Below are positions 28,080-35,711 of a stretch of DNA of 64,000 nt, piece by piece (position 1 is the first letter of the stretch; each line of letters begins with the position of its first letter). The stretch is from WHSW01 sp963759295 (GTDB lineage Bacteria; Actinomycetota; Thermoleophilia; Solirubrobacterales; 70-9): positions 124,001 to 188,000 of the forward strand of contig CAVWYT010000008.1 in NCBI GenBank assembly GCA_963759295.1, given 5' to 3'. The position numbers and the translations under genes are program-made. The notes under the pieces were generated by a model, which worked only from the letters and a program-made list of their open reading frames with translations, was not told the DNA's origin and did no database searches.

Positions 28080-29003
28080 ATGGAGGCCTCCACACCCGTG
28101 AAGCCGCTCTCGCAAGCGGCGCCGGGCGACGACCCGCGCGCCGACACCGAGCCTGCCCCGCAAGGGGGGGCGCTCCCGAACCTGATCGTCATCGGTGCGC
28201 AGAAATGCGGAACCAGCGTCCTTCACTACTACCTCAGCCTGCATCCCGAGGTCTCGATGTCGAAGCCGAAGGAGCTCAACTTCTTCATCGAGGAGCGCAA
28301 CTGGCCGCGTGGGGTCGACTGGTATGCGGCGCACTTCGACGCCGAGGCCAGGGTGCGAGGCGAGGCATCGCCGAACTACACAGCCTTCCCGCAGCACCAG
28401 GGTGTCCCGGAGCGCATGCGCTCGGTGGTCCCGAACGCGAACCTGATCTACATGGTCCGCGACCCGCTCGAGCGGATCGCCGCCCACTGGGTCCACAACT
28501 ACGCCAAGCGCCGCGAGAAGGGGACCCTCGCCGAGACCCTGCTGCACCCGAACACCTCCTACGTGACGCGCTCGAAGTACGCGATGCAGCTCGAGCGCTT
28601 CCTCGCCGTCTACCCGAAGCAGCAGGTGCTCGTGATCCAGCAGTCGGAGCTGCGCCACCAGCGCCTCGAGACGCTGCGCACTGTGTTCGAGTTCATCGGC
28701 GTCGACGCGGACTTCAATCATCCGCGCTTCGAGCAGGAGCGCCATCAGACCTCGGGCAAGACCCGCGCGACCCGGCTCGCGGTGCGACTGGAGAGGATGG
28801 GCCGCAGTCGCCGCGGGCGGTTGTTTCCGACCAACTTCTGGCTCCTGCTCGACGACCGCCTGCCGCTGCGGCGCACGATCAAGCGCCCCGACGTGCGTGC
28901 CGCGCTGCCGCCCGAGGCGCTCGGCGAGCTGCGCGCCGACGCGCAGCGACTGCGCGAGCTCACCGGTCGCGAGTTCTCGAACTGGAAGATCTGGGACGCC
29001 TAG
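28080..29003 (+). CDS. sulfotransferase (Sulfotransfer_1-like, third in the operon)
   Basis: 307 aa. An unrelated-looking sulfotransferase subclass compared with the tandem pair: the 5'-motif is IVIGAQKCGTSVLHYYLSLH (about residues 36-55) and the 3'-motif IYMVRDPLERIAAHWVH (about 124-140), both classic PAPS-binding sequences. The first 35 residues are a Pro/Ala-rich, disordered-looking extension. PKELNFF follows the first motif as in heparan and chondroitin sulfotransferase relatives. Starts 10 bases after the glycosyltransferase; the flippase follows 46 bases later. Confidence 0.88.
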   Translation: MEASTPVKPLSQAAPGDDPRADTEPAPQGGALPNLIVIGAQKCGTSVLHYYLSLHPEVSMSKPKELNFFIEERNWPRGVDWYAAHFDAEARVRGEASPNYTAFPQHQGVPERMRSVVPNANLIYMVRDPLERIAAHWVHNYAKRREKGTLAETLLHPNTSYVTRSKYAMQLERFLAVYPKQQVLVIQQSELRHQRLETLRTVFEFIGVDADFNHPRFEQERHQTSGKTRATRLAVRLERMGRSRRGRLFPTNFWLLLDDRLPLRRTIKRPDVRAALPPEALGELRADAQRLRELTGREFSNWKIWDA

Positions 29004-29049
29004 GTCCGTGGCGCCCGGGTAGCTGACGCCCTCACGGGCGAGCTCCGAA

Positions 29050-31056
29050 ATGGCGAACAAACCCCGGAAAATGCAACAGCAGCACGACCACCCGGGAGGG
29101 TCGGGCGCTGTACTCGGCGTGCGCGTGATGCGCAACTCCTCGGTGCAGGCGGTCTCGCTGATCGTCGCGAACGCCGCGCAGCTGGTCTCGGTGATGGTCG
29201 TCGCCGCCTTCCTCGGACCCGACGAGATGGCGCGGTTCGCGCTGCTCCTCTTCCTCGCCGGCCTGGTTACGCAGCTCGCCTCGCTGCTGGTCAAGCCGGG
29301 GACGGTGCGACGCACGTTCGGCGGCGGGGACGACGACGATGACGACGACGAGGACGAGGACGTCGTCTCCTCATCGCCGCCGCGAACGCTCGGCGCCGGG
29401 CTCGCCTGGGCGATCGTCCTTGGGCTGATCTCGGCGGCTCTGATCTACGCGCTGCGTCGGCCGGTGGCCGATGTCCTGCTCGGCGACCCCGCCGACGAGG
29501 GCCTGGTCGCGCTCGCGGGCCTGCTCTCGGGCGCGATGCTGGTGTTCAAGATCTGCGACATCACCATCTGGCTCGAGCGCCGGCCGGGGGCGTTCTTGAT
29601 CGCCGACAGCTCGCGCCCGATCCTCGGCCTCGCGGTACTGACCGCGTTCTTGGCCACCGGCTCCGGCGTCGAGGGGGCGGTTCTCGGCACCCTGGTCGGC
29701 ACCGCCGCCGCAGGGATCGTCGGCCTGATCCTGCTCGCCGGCAGCTTCGAGCCCAACTTCGACCTCGGCGAGATCAAGCAGATCATCCTTCGCGGCCGCT
29801 ACCGGGCGCCGATCGTGATGTCGTTCTGGCTGATCCAGAACGCCGACATCTTCATCCTCTCGCGCTTCGTCGATCACACCGATCTCGGCGTCTACAGCCT
29901 CGCCTCGCGACTCGGGTTCGTGGTCTCGTTCCTGCCACAGGGATTCCGGATGGGGATGCGCCCGCTGCGCAAGTCGGCGATGTGGGACGCGTTTCAGGAG
30001 CAGTACGGCAAGCAGACGGCCGGCGGTCAGCTGCTCGCGTACTTCACCCTGATCTGCACCCTGGCGGTGCTGGCGATGGTGCTCGCGGGGCGTGCGCTGG
30101 TCGACGCCGCCCCGCCCGCCTACGCCGGCGCCGCCGGGCTGATCCCGCTGACCGCGCTCGGCTTCGTCGGCCCGGCGATGTATCGGACGGTGAACCAGAA
30201 CGTCAACGTGCCCAACAAGCGGCCGCTGTTCATCGGCGGCGTCGTGGTGGCGGCGCTGCTGTTCATCGGTGTCACCTGGGCGCTGGCCGGAGCGATCGGC
30301 GTCTACGCGGCGCCAATCGGGATGATCGTCGGCTTCGGATTCCCGGCGCTGTTCCTGTTCTTGCGCGGCCAGTTCGGAAAAAAGCCGCTCTTCTTCCCCT
30401 ACCGCGCGGTCGGGACCGCGATCCTGCTCGCGGCGGCGATCGCCGGCGGCGCGGAGCTGCTGCCGGAGCTGAACCCGTGGCTCGACCTGGTGGTCGCGGC
30501 GGTGCTGTGCGGGGCCTGGATCGTGCTGCTGGTTCCGCTGCATGCGATCCCGCCGGAGCACTGGACGCCGCTCGTGCACGTGATCAGGTCGTTCCGGCGC
30601 GGCACCCCGGCGAGCTTCCGGCCCCGCAAGGGGCTGCGTGCCCTCGATCACGGGACCCGCGACGAGCTGCGGCTCGCGGTTGTCGGGCGGCTGCCGCGCG
30701 AGCGCCTGGTGCCGAGCGCCGGCGACGAGGGCCTGGCGCTGGTCCGCGCCCTGCGCCGGGTGGCGGCGGGCGGCGGGATCCCCGCCGGCGAGCCGACCGA
30801 CCACGACGCCGAGATCGCGGTGTTCCTGTTCGAGGACGCGTCGACTGCCGTGCGCAACGCGAACATGCGAAGGTTGCTCGCCGACGGCGCCGAGGCCAAC
30901 GACCTGCGCTCGCTGGAGGACCTCGTCAACACGCTCGCCCGGGCACCCGTCGAGGCATGGGAGGACCGTCCGGTGAACAAGAAGCGGCGCGGCAGGCGCG
31001 GCAGGCGGCGGCAGGCCGCGGCGGAGCTTCGCGAGCGGGCGGCTCGCGGCGTCTAG
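29050..31056 (+). CDS. polysaccharide flippase, MOP superfamily, with acidic loop and soluble C-terminal region
   Basis: 668 aa. About 12-14 membrane segments (VQAVSLIVANAAQLVSVMVV onward) in the Wzx/MATE pattern that flips lipid-linked glycans across the inner membrane. Two things are unusual. A run of aspartate and glutamate at about residues 91-105, in a loop after segment 2, may bind cations or a basic partner. And about 160 soluble residues follow the last helix (from about 505) and end in a Lys/Arg-rich tail. Last gene of the operon; its 3' end is 3 bases from the convergent gene. Confidence 0.85.
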   Translation: MANKPRKMQQQHDHPGGSGAVLGVRVMRNSSVQAVSLIVANAAQLVSVMVVAAFLGPDEMARFALLLFLAGLVTQLASLLVKPGTVRRTFGGGDDDDDDDEDEDVVSSSPPRTLGAGLAWAIVLGLISAALIYALRRPVADVLLGDPADEGLVALAGLLSGAMLVFKICDITIWLERRPGAFLIADSSRPILGLAVLTAFLATGSGVEGAVLGTLVGTAAAGIVGLILLAGSFEPNFDLGEIKQIILRGRYRAPIVMSFWLIQNADIFILSRFVDHTDLGVYSLASRLGFVVSFLPQGFRMGMRPLRKSAMWDAFQEQYGKQTAGGQLLAYFTLICTLAVLAMVLAGRALVDAAPPAYAGAAGLIPLTALGFVGPAMYRTVNQNVNVPNKRPLFIGGVVVAALLFIGVTWALAGAIGVYAAPIGMIVGFGFPALFLFLRGQFGKKPLFFPYRAVGTAILLAAAIAGGAELLPELNPWLDLVVAAVLCGAWIVLLVPLHAIPPEHWTPLVHVIRSFRRGTPASFRPRKGLRALDHGTRDELRLAVVGRLPRERLVPSAGDEGLALVRALRRVAAGGGIPAGEPTDHDAEIAVFLFEDASTAVRNANMRRLLADGAEANDLRSLEDLVNTLARAPVEAWEDRPVNKKRRGRRGRRRQAAAELRERAARGV

Positions 31057-31059
31057 CGG

Positions 31060-31626
31060 CTAGTCGGAGTCCGGCTCGGAGTCGGTCTCGTCGGATCCGG
31101 CGCGGCGGATGACGATCCGGTCGGCCTCGACAGTGACCTCGACCGGCCGGTGGCCGGCCCAGTGCTCGCTGTAGACGGGGTCGTCGGCGACGGCGGGGTC
31201 GAGCCACAGCCCGTACCCCTCCTCGCCGTGGTCGAAGGTCGCCTGCATCGGGCCCCTGCCGCGCCGACCGCGGCCGCCACGCCGGCGACGGCGGCGGCGA
31301 CGGGGCTGCTCGCCATCGCCCTCTCGCGCCGAGTCGGCGTCCTCGTCGGTGGCGCCCTCCTCCTCTTCGGCCTCTGCCTCGGGCTCGGCCTCCGCCTCAC
31401 GCGCGGCGAGCTCCTCCTCGCGGGTCGCCGCCTCGACCTCCGCCTCGATCTCGTCGCGAAGGTCCACCTCCCCCGAGTCGTCCTCGGCATCGAGCTCGTG
31501 TCGGCGCCGGAACTCGCGCAGCTCGGCGGTCGAGACCTCGAGCTGGTGGGCGATCCAGGCGTCGGTCCTGCCCTGGCGGACCCAGGCGCGGATCTGGTTG
31601 AGCTGAGAGCGCAGCGGCTTGGCCAT
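31060..31626 (-). CDS. hypothetical protein with acidic middle and Arg-rich segment
   Basis: 188 aa. The first 45 residues (MAKPLRSQLNQIRAWVRQGR, then TDAWIAHQLEVSTAELREFRRRHEL) resemble a helix-turn-helix with a recognition helix. Next is an acidic coiled-coil-like region of Glu/Ala/Asp (about 48-105), then nine to ten consecutive arginines with interspersed glycines (about 108-125), a pattern of RNA/DNA-binding tails, and a C-terminal domain of about 60 residues with EVTVEADRIVIRRAG. Function unknown; binding of nucleic acids is plausible. A leaderless TAGTAT box lies 11 bases before the ATG. Confidence 0.7.
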   Translation of the reverse strand: MAKPLRSQLNQIRAWVRQGRTDAWIAHQLEVSTAELREFRRRHELDAEDDSGEVDLRDEIEAEVEAATREEELAAREAEAEPEAEAEEEEGATDEDADSAREGDGEQPRRRRRRRRGGRGRRGRGPMQATFDHGEEGYGLWLDPAVADDPVYSEHWAGHRPVEVTVEADRIVIRRAGSDETDSEPDSD

Positions 31627-31637
31627 CGCAGCGGGCG

Positions 31638-31643
31638 ATACTA
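31638..31643 (-). promoter_or_regulatory. -10 hexamer of the Arg-rich protein gene
   Basis: TAGTAT on the minus strand, 11 bases before the ATG at 31626. Confidence 0.4.
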
Positions 31644-31697
31644 GTCAAACGCAGCTTCGACCTCCGGTCGACGGGTGCCCGGTCCCGGGGAAACGGC

Positions 31698-31703
31698 TAC
31701 CCT
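31698..31703 (+). promoter_or_regulatory. -10 hexamer of csrA, leadered transcript
   Basis: TACCCT, 73 bases before the csrA ATG at 31777, leaving a 5' leader of about 65 bases that contains GGAGGCGAG just before the start. Confidence 0.4.
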
Positions 31704-31776
31704 GGAGGCGTTAGCGACAACGACGGGTCAGGGTCACCGGGGGGTGGCACTCGGCCGCAGCTCGAACGGAGGCGAG

Positions 31777-32010
31777 ATGCTGGTCCTTACGCGCAAGACG
31801 AATCAGAGCATCATGATCGGCGACGACGTCGAGATCACGGTGCTCGCCGTGTCGAGGGACAAGATCAGGCTTGGGATCACCGCGCCGCGCGACGTCGCGG
31901 TGTTTCGCAAGGAGGTCTACGTCTCGATCAAAGGAGAGGAGCAGGACGGCGACGGACACGCGTCCGGCGACGTATCCGACGCTCTCGGGAAGCTCGCCAA
32001 GAGCGAGTGA
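31777..32010 (+). CDS. csrA: carbon storage regulator CsrA
   Basis: 77 aa. MLVLTRKTNQSIMIGDDVEITVL, then KIRLGITAPRDVAVFRKEVY, is the full CsrA/RsmA RNA-binding fold with the conserved LTRK and GITAP. The protein binds GGA motifs in mRNA leaders, usually blocking translation. The C-terminus extends about 16 residues (ASGDVSDALGKLAKSE) beyond the core. A strong Shine-Dalgarno (GGAGG) precedes the ATG, so translation of csrA itself could be autoregulated: its own leader has GGA in the ribosome-binding site. No fliW or flagellar genes are nearby, which is unusual for a free-standing csrA. Confidence 0.95.
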   Translation: MLVLTRKTNQSIMIGDDVEITVLAVSRDKIRLGITAPRDVAVFRKEVYVSIKGEEQDGDGHASGDVSDALGKLAKSE

Positions 32011-32036
32011 CGATCGCAACGAGAGCGTGCGTATCA

Positions 32037-32061
32037 CAAGGGTTTCGTTAGCGAACCCTTG
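32037..32061 (+). terminator. hairpin after csrA, terminator or attenuator
   Basis: An 8-bp perfect stem, CAAGGGTT (32037-32044) with AACCCTTG (32054-32061) and a 9-base loop, starting 26 bases after the csrA stop. No T-run follows, so rho-independent termination is uncertain. Confidence 0.4.
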
Positions 32062-32088
32062 CACGAAGTCGCTCGACGGTGATAACGT
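32059..32088 (+). promoter_or_regulatory. possible promoter of the small membrane protein gene
   Basis: TTGCAC at 32059-32064, 18 bases, then TAACGT at 32083-32088, one of the few places with a recognisable -35. A transcript would start near 32096. Confidence 0.35.
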
Positions 32089-32106
32089 CGGGCGCATCGC
32101 CCGACG
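32086..32106 (+). repeat. inverted repeat, 9-bp stem with 3-base loop
   Basis: CGTCGGGCG (32086-32094) and CGCCCGACG (32098-32106) with CAT as loop. It overlaps the end of the putative promoter, so it might act as an operator or as a 5'-leader hairpin. Confidence 0.5.
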
Positions 32107-32151
32107 GCCGCTCGCCTTCGGGGGGAGCACCTTCTTTAGGGGAATCGAACC

Positions 32152-32406
32152 ATGGCCAGCCCGGATCTACGCATGCGACAGAGCCTCGATCAGTTCGAGG
32201 TCGCCTTCGAGCAGGAGGCAGCGCTGGAGCGCCGGCGGCGCAGGCAGCTGCGCCAGCGCGCGGCGGCGCGCTCACGCGTCCGCAGCATCCAGACCAACGA
32301 GAAGCGGGGGAAGGTCGGCTTCGGGCTGCTGCTCGTGGCGCTCACGCTCACCGTCGTCGTCGTCACCGTGGTCATGTTCGAGACCCTGGCGTGGCTGATG
32401 GCCTAG
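32152..32406 (+). CDS. small single-span membrane protein
   Basis: 84 aa. A cytosolic N-terminal region with a helix (LRMRQSLDQFEVAFEQEAAL) and a very basic stretch rich in arginine (about residues 27-45) precedes one hydrophobic segment at the C-terminus (about 55-80). The layout suits a small membrane-associated adaptor or a protein binding acidic lipids or nucleic acid at the membrane. Nothing similar is recognised. The start is supported by a weak AGGGG about 10 bases upstream. Confidence 0.7.
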   Translation: MASPDLRMRQSLDQFEVAFEQEAALERRRRRQLRQRAAARSRVRSIQTNEKRGKVGFGLLLVALTLTVVVVTVVMFETLAWLMA

Positions 32407-32421
32407 GGCCGTCGCCGGCCC

Positions 32422-32949
32422 TCAGACCCCGCAACTGCTCCAGAGCCCGCGCCCGGCGCGAGCCGCGGCCCGCTCGAGCCGCCCGAAGCGCGCGGCGAAG
32501 CGGTCGTTCGGCGGGATCGTGAGCGTGGTCGCGTACCCGCGCCGCAGCAGCTCGGCGTTGACGAATCGATCGGCGAGGTGCACGTAGGCGAGGAGCCGGC
32601 CGTAGGTGTCGCGGCGCTCGGCGTCGAAGGAGAGCCGGACTCGCTCGCCCTCGACCAGCCGCTCGTTGAAGTGGCTCGCGGCGAGCGCGTAGCACTCGAC
32701 CGGGGTGTCGGGCTTCACCGACTCGGGCGTGTCGACGCCGATGTAGCGAACAGTCTCGGTTCGGCCGTCGACCTCGACCTCGACGGTATCGCCGTCGATC
32801 GCGCGGGTGACGGTGGCCGTCAGGCGCGGGGGAAGCTCGGCATCGTCCTCCTCGTTGGTGTCGCCGTCGAGCCCGGTGACCAGGAGCACCACCAGGAGGA
32901 CGAGCGCCAGGATCGAGGCGAGGCTCGGGAGGGGAGGCGCCAAGCGCAT
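32422..32949 (-). CDS. thermonuclease (staphylococcal nuclease) family protein, membrane anchored or secreted
   Basis: 175 aa from the ATG at 32949 (MRLAPPLPSLASILALVLLV), giving a hydrophobic signal at about residues 11-27. The SNase core then shows DGDTVEV, RYIGVDTPE (metal and catalytic Arg/Glu region), ERRDTYGRLLAYV with the second catalytic arginine, and FVNAELLRRGYAT. Expected to cleave nucleic acids outside the cell using calcium. The longer upstream start (to 33030) has no support. Confidence 0.9.
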   Translation of the reverse strand: MRLAPPLPSLASILALVLLVVLLVTGLDGDTNEEDDAELPPRLTATVTRAIDGDTVEVEVDGRTETVRYIGVDTPESVKPDTPVECYALAASHFNERLVEGERVRLSFDAERRDTYGRLLAYVHLADRFVNAELLRRGYATTLTIPPNDRFAARFGRLERAAARAGRGLWSSCGV

Positions 32950-33110
32950 CCAGGGATCCTTCCAACCACGCCCGCACGCAACACGCCACGACCGCCCCAA
33001 GACGCACTTGACACGCTCGCGAAACCCCACCTTTCCCGGTGAGCGTCGACCAATCCGCCGGTGCGGCGACCGAGTCGACGCTCACTTCCGCCGTCGGCGG
33101 GGCCGGCGTA

Positions 33111-33116
33111 TAGGCT
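33111..33116 (+). promoter_or_regulatory. -10 hexamer of the YbdK-like gene
   Basis: TAGGCT, 6 bases before the TTG at 33123. Confidence 0.45.
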
Positions 33117-33122
33117 CGGTGC

Positions 33123-34235
33123 TTGCTGGAGCACAGTTTCAGCGGACCACCGTTCACGGTCGGGGTCGAGGAGGAGCTGATGATCCTCGACCCCGACGGA
33201 TGGGGCCTCGCGCAGGCGATCGAGGAGCTGCTCGCCGACGTGCCCGCCGAGTTCGAGGGTCAGGTGAAGCCGGAGCTGTTCCAGGCGGTGCTCGAGATCG
33301 CGACCAAGCCGTGCGAGGACGTTCCGGCCGCCGGGCGTGAGCTCGTCGCGCTGCGCGAGGCGGTGATCGACGTCACCGCGCGCCGCGGCCTCACGATCGG
33401 CGCCGCGGCGACCCACCCGTTCGCGCTCTGCGCCGACCAGCGGACCGTCGACCGGCCGCGCTACCGCGAGCTCGTCGAGGAGCTCGGGATCATCGCCCGC
33501 AACGAGCTCATCTTCGGCACCCACGTGCACGTCGCGATCGACGGCCCCGACCGGGCGATCTACGTCGCCGACGGAATCCGCCGCTACCTGCCGCTGTTCC
33601 TGGCGCTGTCCGCGAACTCGCCCTTCTGGGAGGGGCAGCGCACCGGGCTCAAGTCCTCGCGGGTCCCGGTCTTCCGCGCCTTCCCGCGCGAGGGGATCCC
33701 GCCCCACTACGGGACCTGGGAGATCTTCTCCCACCGGGTCGAGATGATGATGCGTGCCGGCGCGATCCCCGACTACACGTTCCTCTGGTGGGACGTGCGC
33801 CCGCACCCGAACTTTGGCACGGTCGAGACCAGGGTCTTCGACCAGCAGACCCGGGTCGAGCACACGGTCTCGCTCGCGGCGCTCACGGTCTGTCTCGCGC
33901 ACCGCCTCTGCGGCGCCTACGATCGCGACGAGCCGCTGGTCGAGTACCCGACCGAGCTGATCGACGACAACAAGATCCGCGCCGCCCGGCACGGGATCGA
34001 GTCGATGCTGGTCGACTTCCGCGCCGGCCGGCGAGTGCCGGCGGCGGAGATGGCGCGCGACATGGTCGCGGCGCTCACCCCGGACGCCGAGCAGCTCGGC
34101 TGCCGGGCGGAGCTCGAGCGGATCTCGGAGCTGCTCGCGCTGGGCACCGGCGCCGACCGCCAGCTCGCGATCTGGGAGTCCGAAGGCGACCTGGTCGACC
34201 TGGTGGCGAGAATCGCCGAGGCGAGCCGGCCGTAG
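33123..34235 (+). CDS. glutamate-cysteine ligase family 2 / YbdK-type carboxylate-amine ligase
   Basis: 370 aa, family length. Starts at TTG, 6 bases after a -10 box. GCS2 motifs: FTVGVEEELMILDP, then HPFALCADQRTVDRPRYREL, IFGTHVHVAIDGPDRA and PHYGTWEIFSHRVE. Relatives ligate glutamate to cysteine (weakly in YbdK) or join other acid and amine partners; some are EgtA in ergothioneine synthesis. No egtBCD neighbours are in the window, so the substrate pair is unknown. Cytosolic. The next gene follows after 40 bases. Confidence 0.9.
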   Translation: MLEHSFSGPPFTVGVEEELMILDPDGWGLAQAIEELLADVPAEFEGQVKPELFQAVLEIATKPCEDVPAAGRELVALREAVIDVTARRGLTIGAAATHPFALCADQRTVDRPRYRELVEELGIIARNELIFGTHVHVAIDGPDRAIYVADGIRRYLPLFLALSANSPFWEGQRTGLKSSRVPVFRAFPREGIPPHYGTWEIFSHRVEMMMRAGAIPDYTFLWWDVRPHPNFGTVETRVFDQQTRVEHTVSLAALTVCLAHRLCGAYDRDEPLVEYPTELIDDNKIRAARHGIESMLVDFRAGRRVPAAEMARDMVAALTPDAEQLGCRAELERISELLALGTGADRQLAIWESEGDLVDLVARIAEASRP

Positions 34236-34275
34236 TCACCCCGGCGGTGCGCGGCCGTCGGCAATACTTGTCGGC

Positions 34276-35052
34276 ATGGCCGGTCCCGAGCTCTCCGTCG
34301 TCTGCAAGAGCTGCGGCTCCGAGGTGAGCCCGTACGTGACCGAGTGCCCATATTGCGGCGCGCGGTTGCGCAAGCGAGCTCCGAAGCTGGAGCGGGTCGG
34401 CGACGAGGTCCGGGTCCGCGAGACTCGCCGCGCGCGCCGGCGCCGGCGCCCGAAGCGGCGCCTCGAGCTCTCCGAGGACCTCGCGGCGCGCCCGCTGATC
34501 ACCTTCGCGGCGCTGCTCGTCCCGGCGCTGGTGCTGATCGTCGACCGGGCCTCGAACCTCAACCCCTACGACCTCGGCGCGATCGCCGGGCCGGTCGGCG
34601 GCGAGTGGTGGCGCTATCTGGCGGCGCCATTCGTCTACGACGACCTCGGCTACCTGTTCGCGTGCGGGCTCGCGATCGCGATCTTCTTGCCCGGCGTCGA
34701 GCGCCGGATCGGCGCCGTCCCCGCCCTGCTGCTGGTGATCGGGTGCGGCGCGCTCGGGATGCTTGCGGCCGACGGGATCGATTCGGCGCTCTCCGACGGG
34801 ATCCCGATCGCCGCCGGCGGCAACGGGATCGCGCTCGGCGTGCTCGGCGCCTGGGTCGTGCTCCGCGACGCCGAGCGCCGCGCCGACCCGACCGAGGAAT
34901 ACGACCAGATCGCGGTCGCGGTGGCCGCCGTGGTCCTGTTGTTGTTGCCCGCGGTCGAGGACTACGCCTCGGTGTGGGCGGGTCTGGTCGGTGGCCTCGT
35001 GGGCGCCGGCTGCGGGCTGGCCGCGGCGCTCGGCGGCCGCACGTCGCGATGA
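34276..35052 (+). CDS. zinc-ribbon protein with inactive rhomboid-like membrane domain
   Basis: 258 aa. An N-terminal zinc ribbon (C10, C13, C24, C27; CKSCG then CPYCG) is followed by a basic linker and six membrane segments with rhomboid topology. WWRYLAAPFVYDDLGYLFACG corresponds to the rhomboid WR..FLH segment with the histidine replaced, and GIALGVLGAW after GGNG corresponds to the GxSG catalytic loop with the serine replaced by asparagine (about residue 183). The last segment has no catalytic histidine. It therefore looks like a rhomboid pseudoprotease that could bind or escort membrane proteins. Overlaps the next gene (ATGA). Confidence 0.75.
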   Translation: MAGPELSVVCKSCGSEVSPYVTECPYCGARLRKRAPKLERVGDEVRVRETRRARRRRRPKRRLELSEDLAARPLITFAALLVPALVLIVDRASNLNPYDLGAIAGPVGGEWWRYLAAPFVYDDLGYLFACGLAIAIFLPGVERRIGAVPALLLVIGCGALGMLAADGIDSALSDGIPIAAGGNGIALGVLGAWVVLRDAERRADPTEEYDQIAVAVAAVVLLLLPAVEDYASVWAGLVGGLVGAGCGLAAALGGRTSR

Positions 35053-35711
35053 GCAAGTTCACCACCTTCACCGACGAGCTCTATTCCTACATGGTCACGC
35101 ACGGCGCCCGCCAGGACGACGTCCTGCGGCGCGTGCAGGAGGAGACCGCGGCGATGGGGGACATCTCGGTGATGCAGATCGCCCCCGACCAGGGGGCCTT
35201 CATGACCCTTCTCGGCCGGCTGGTGGGTGCCTCGGAGGCGATCGAGCTCGGCACCTTCACCGGCTACTCGGCGATCTGCATCGCGCGCGGGCTGGCGCCG
35301 GGCGGCCGGCTGATCGCCTGCGAGCTCTCGGAGGAGTACGCGGAGATCGCGGCGCGCAATTTCGAGGCCGCGGGCGTCGGCGATCGGGTCGAGATCCGGA
35401 TCGGACCGGCCCTGGAGACGCTCCGGGCGATGCCCGAGCGCGAGCTCTTCGACCTCGCGTTCATCGACGCCGACAAGCAGGGCTATCCCGACTACTACGA
35501 GCAGGTCCTCGCCCGCCTGCGTCCGGGCGGGGTCGCGCTGGTCGACAACGTGCTCGCCGGCGGTCAGGTGGTCGGCGGCCACCCAGACGACGAGCCCCGA
35601 GCGCAGATCGAGGCGATCCGGCGGGTCAACGACCTGATCGCCGCCGACGAGCGCGTCGACGTCGCGATGGTCGGGATCGCCGACGGTCTGACGATCGTCC
35701 GCAAGCGTTGA
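35049..35711 (+). CDS. class I SAM-dependent O-methyltransferase
   Basis: 220 aa. Matches the caffeoyl-CoA O-methyltransferase-like family: VMQIAPDQGAFMTLLGRLVG, the SAM-binding IELGTFTGYSAICIA (motif I), ACELSEEYAEIAARNFE (acidic ribose contact), FDLAFIDADKQGYPDYYE (metal aspartate), and RPGGVALVDNVLAGG. Actinobacterial relatives methylate catechols or other hydroxyls with a divalent metal. ATG overlaps the previous stop; the following gene starts at its own stop (TGATG), so 34276-36801 is one transcription unit. Confidence 0.92.
   Translation: MSKFTTFTDELYSYMVTHGARQDDVLRRVQEETAAMGDISVMQIAPDQGAFMTLLGRLVGASEAIELGTFTGYSAICIARGLAPGGRLIACELSEEYAEIAARNFEAAGVGDRVEIRIGPALETLRAMPERELFDLAFIDADKQGYPDYYEQVLARLRPGGVALVDNVLAGGQVVGGHPDDEPRAQIEAIRRVNDLIAADERVDVAMVGIADGLTIVRKR

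Noticed and set aside
32135..32152. T-arm-like GGTTCGATTCCCC on the minus strand before the small membrane gene
   Set aside because: Stem bases do not pair and no acceptor or anticodon arms are present.
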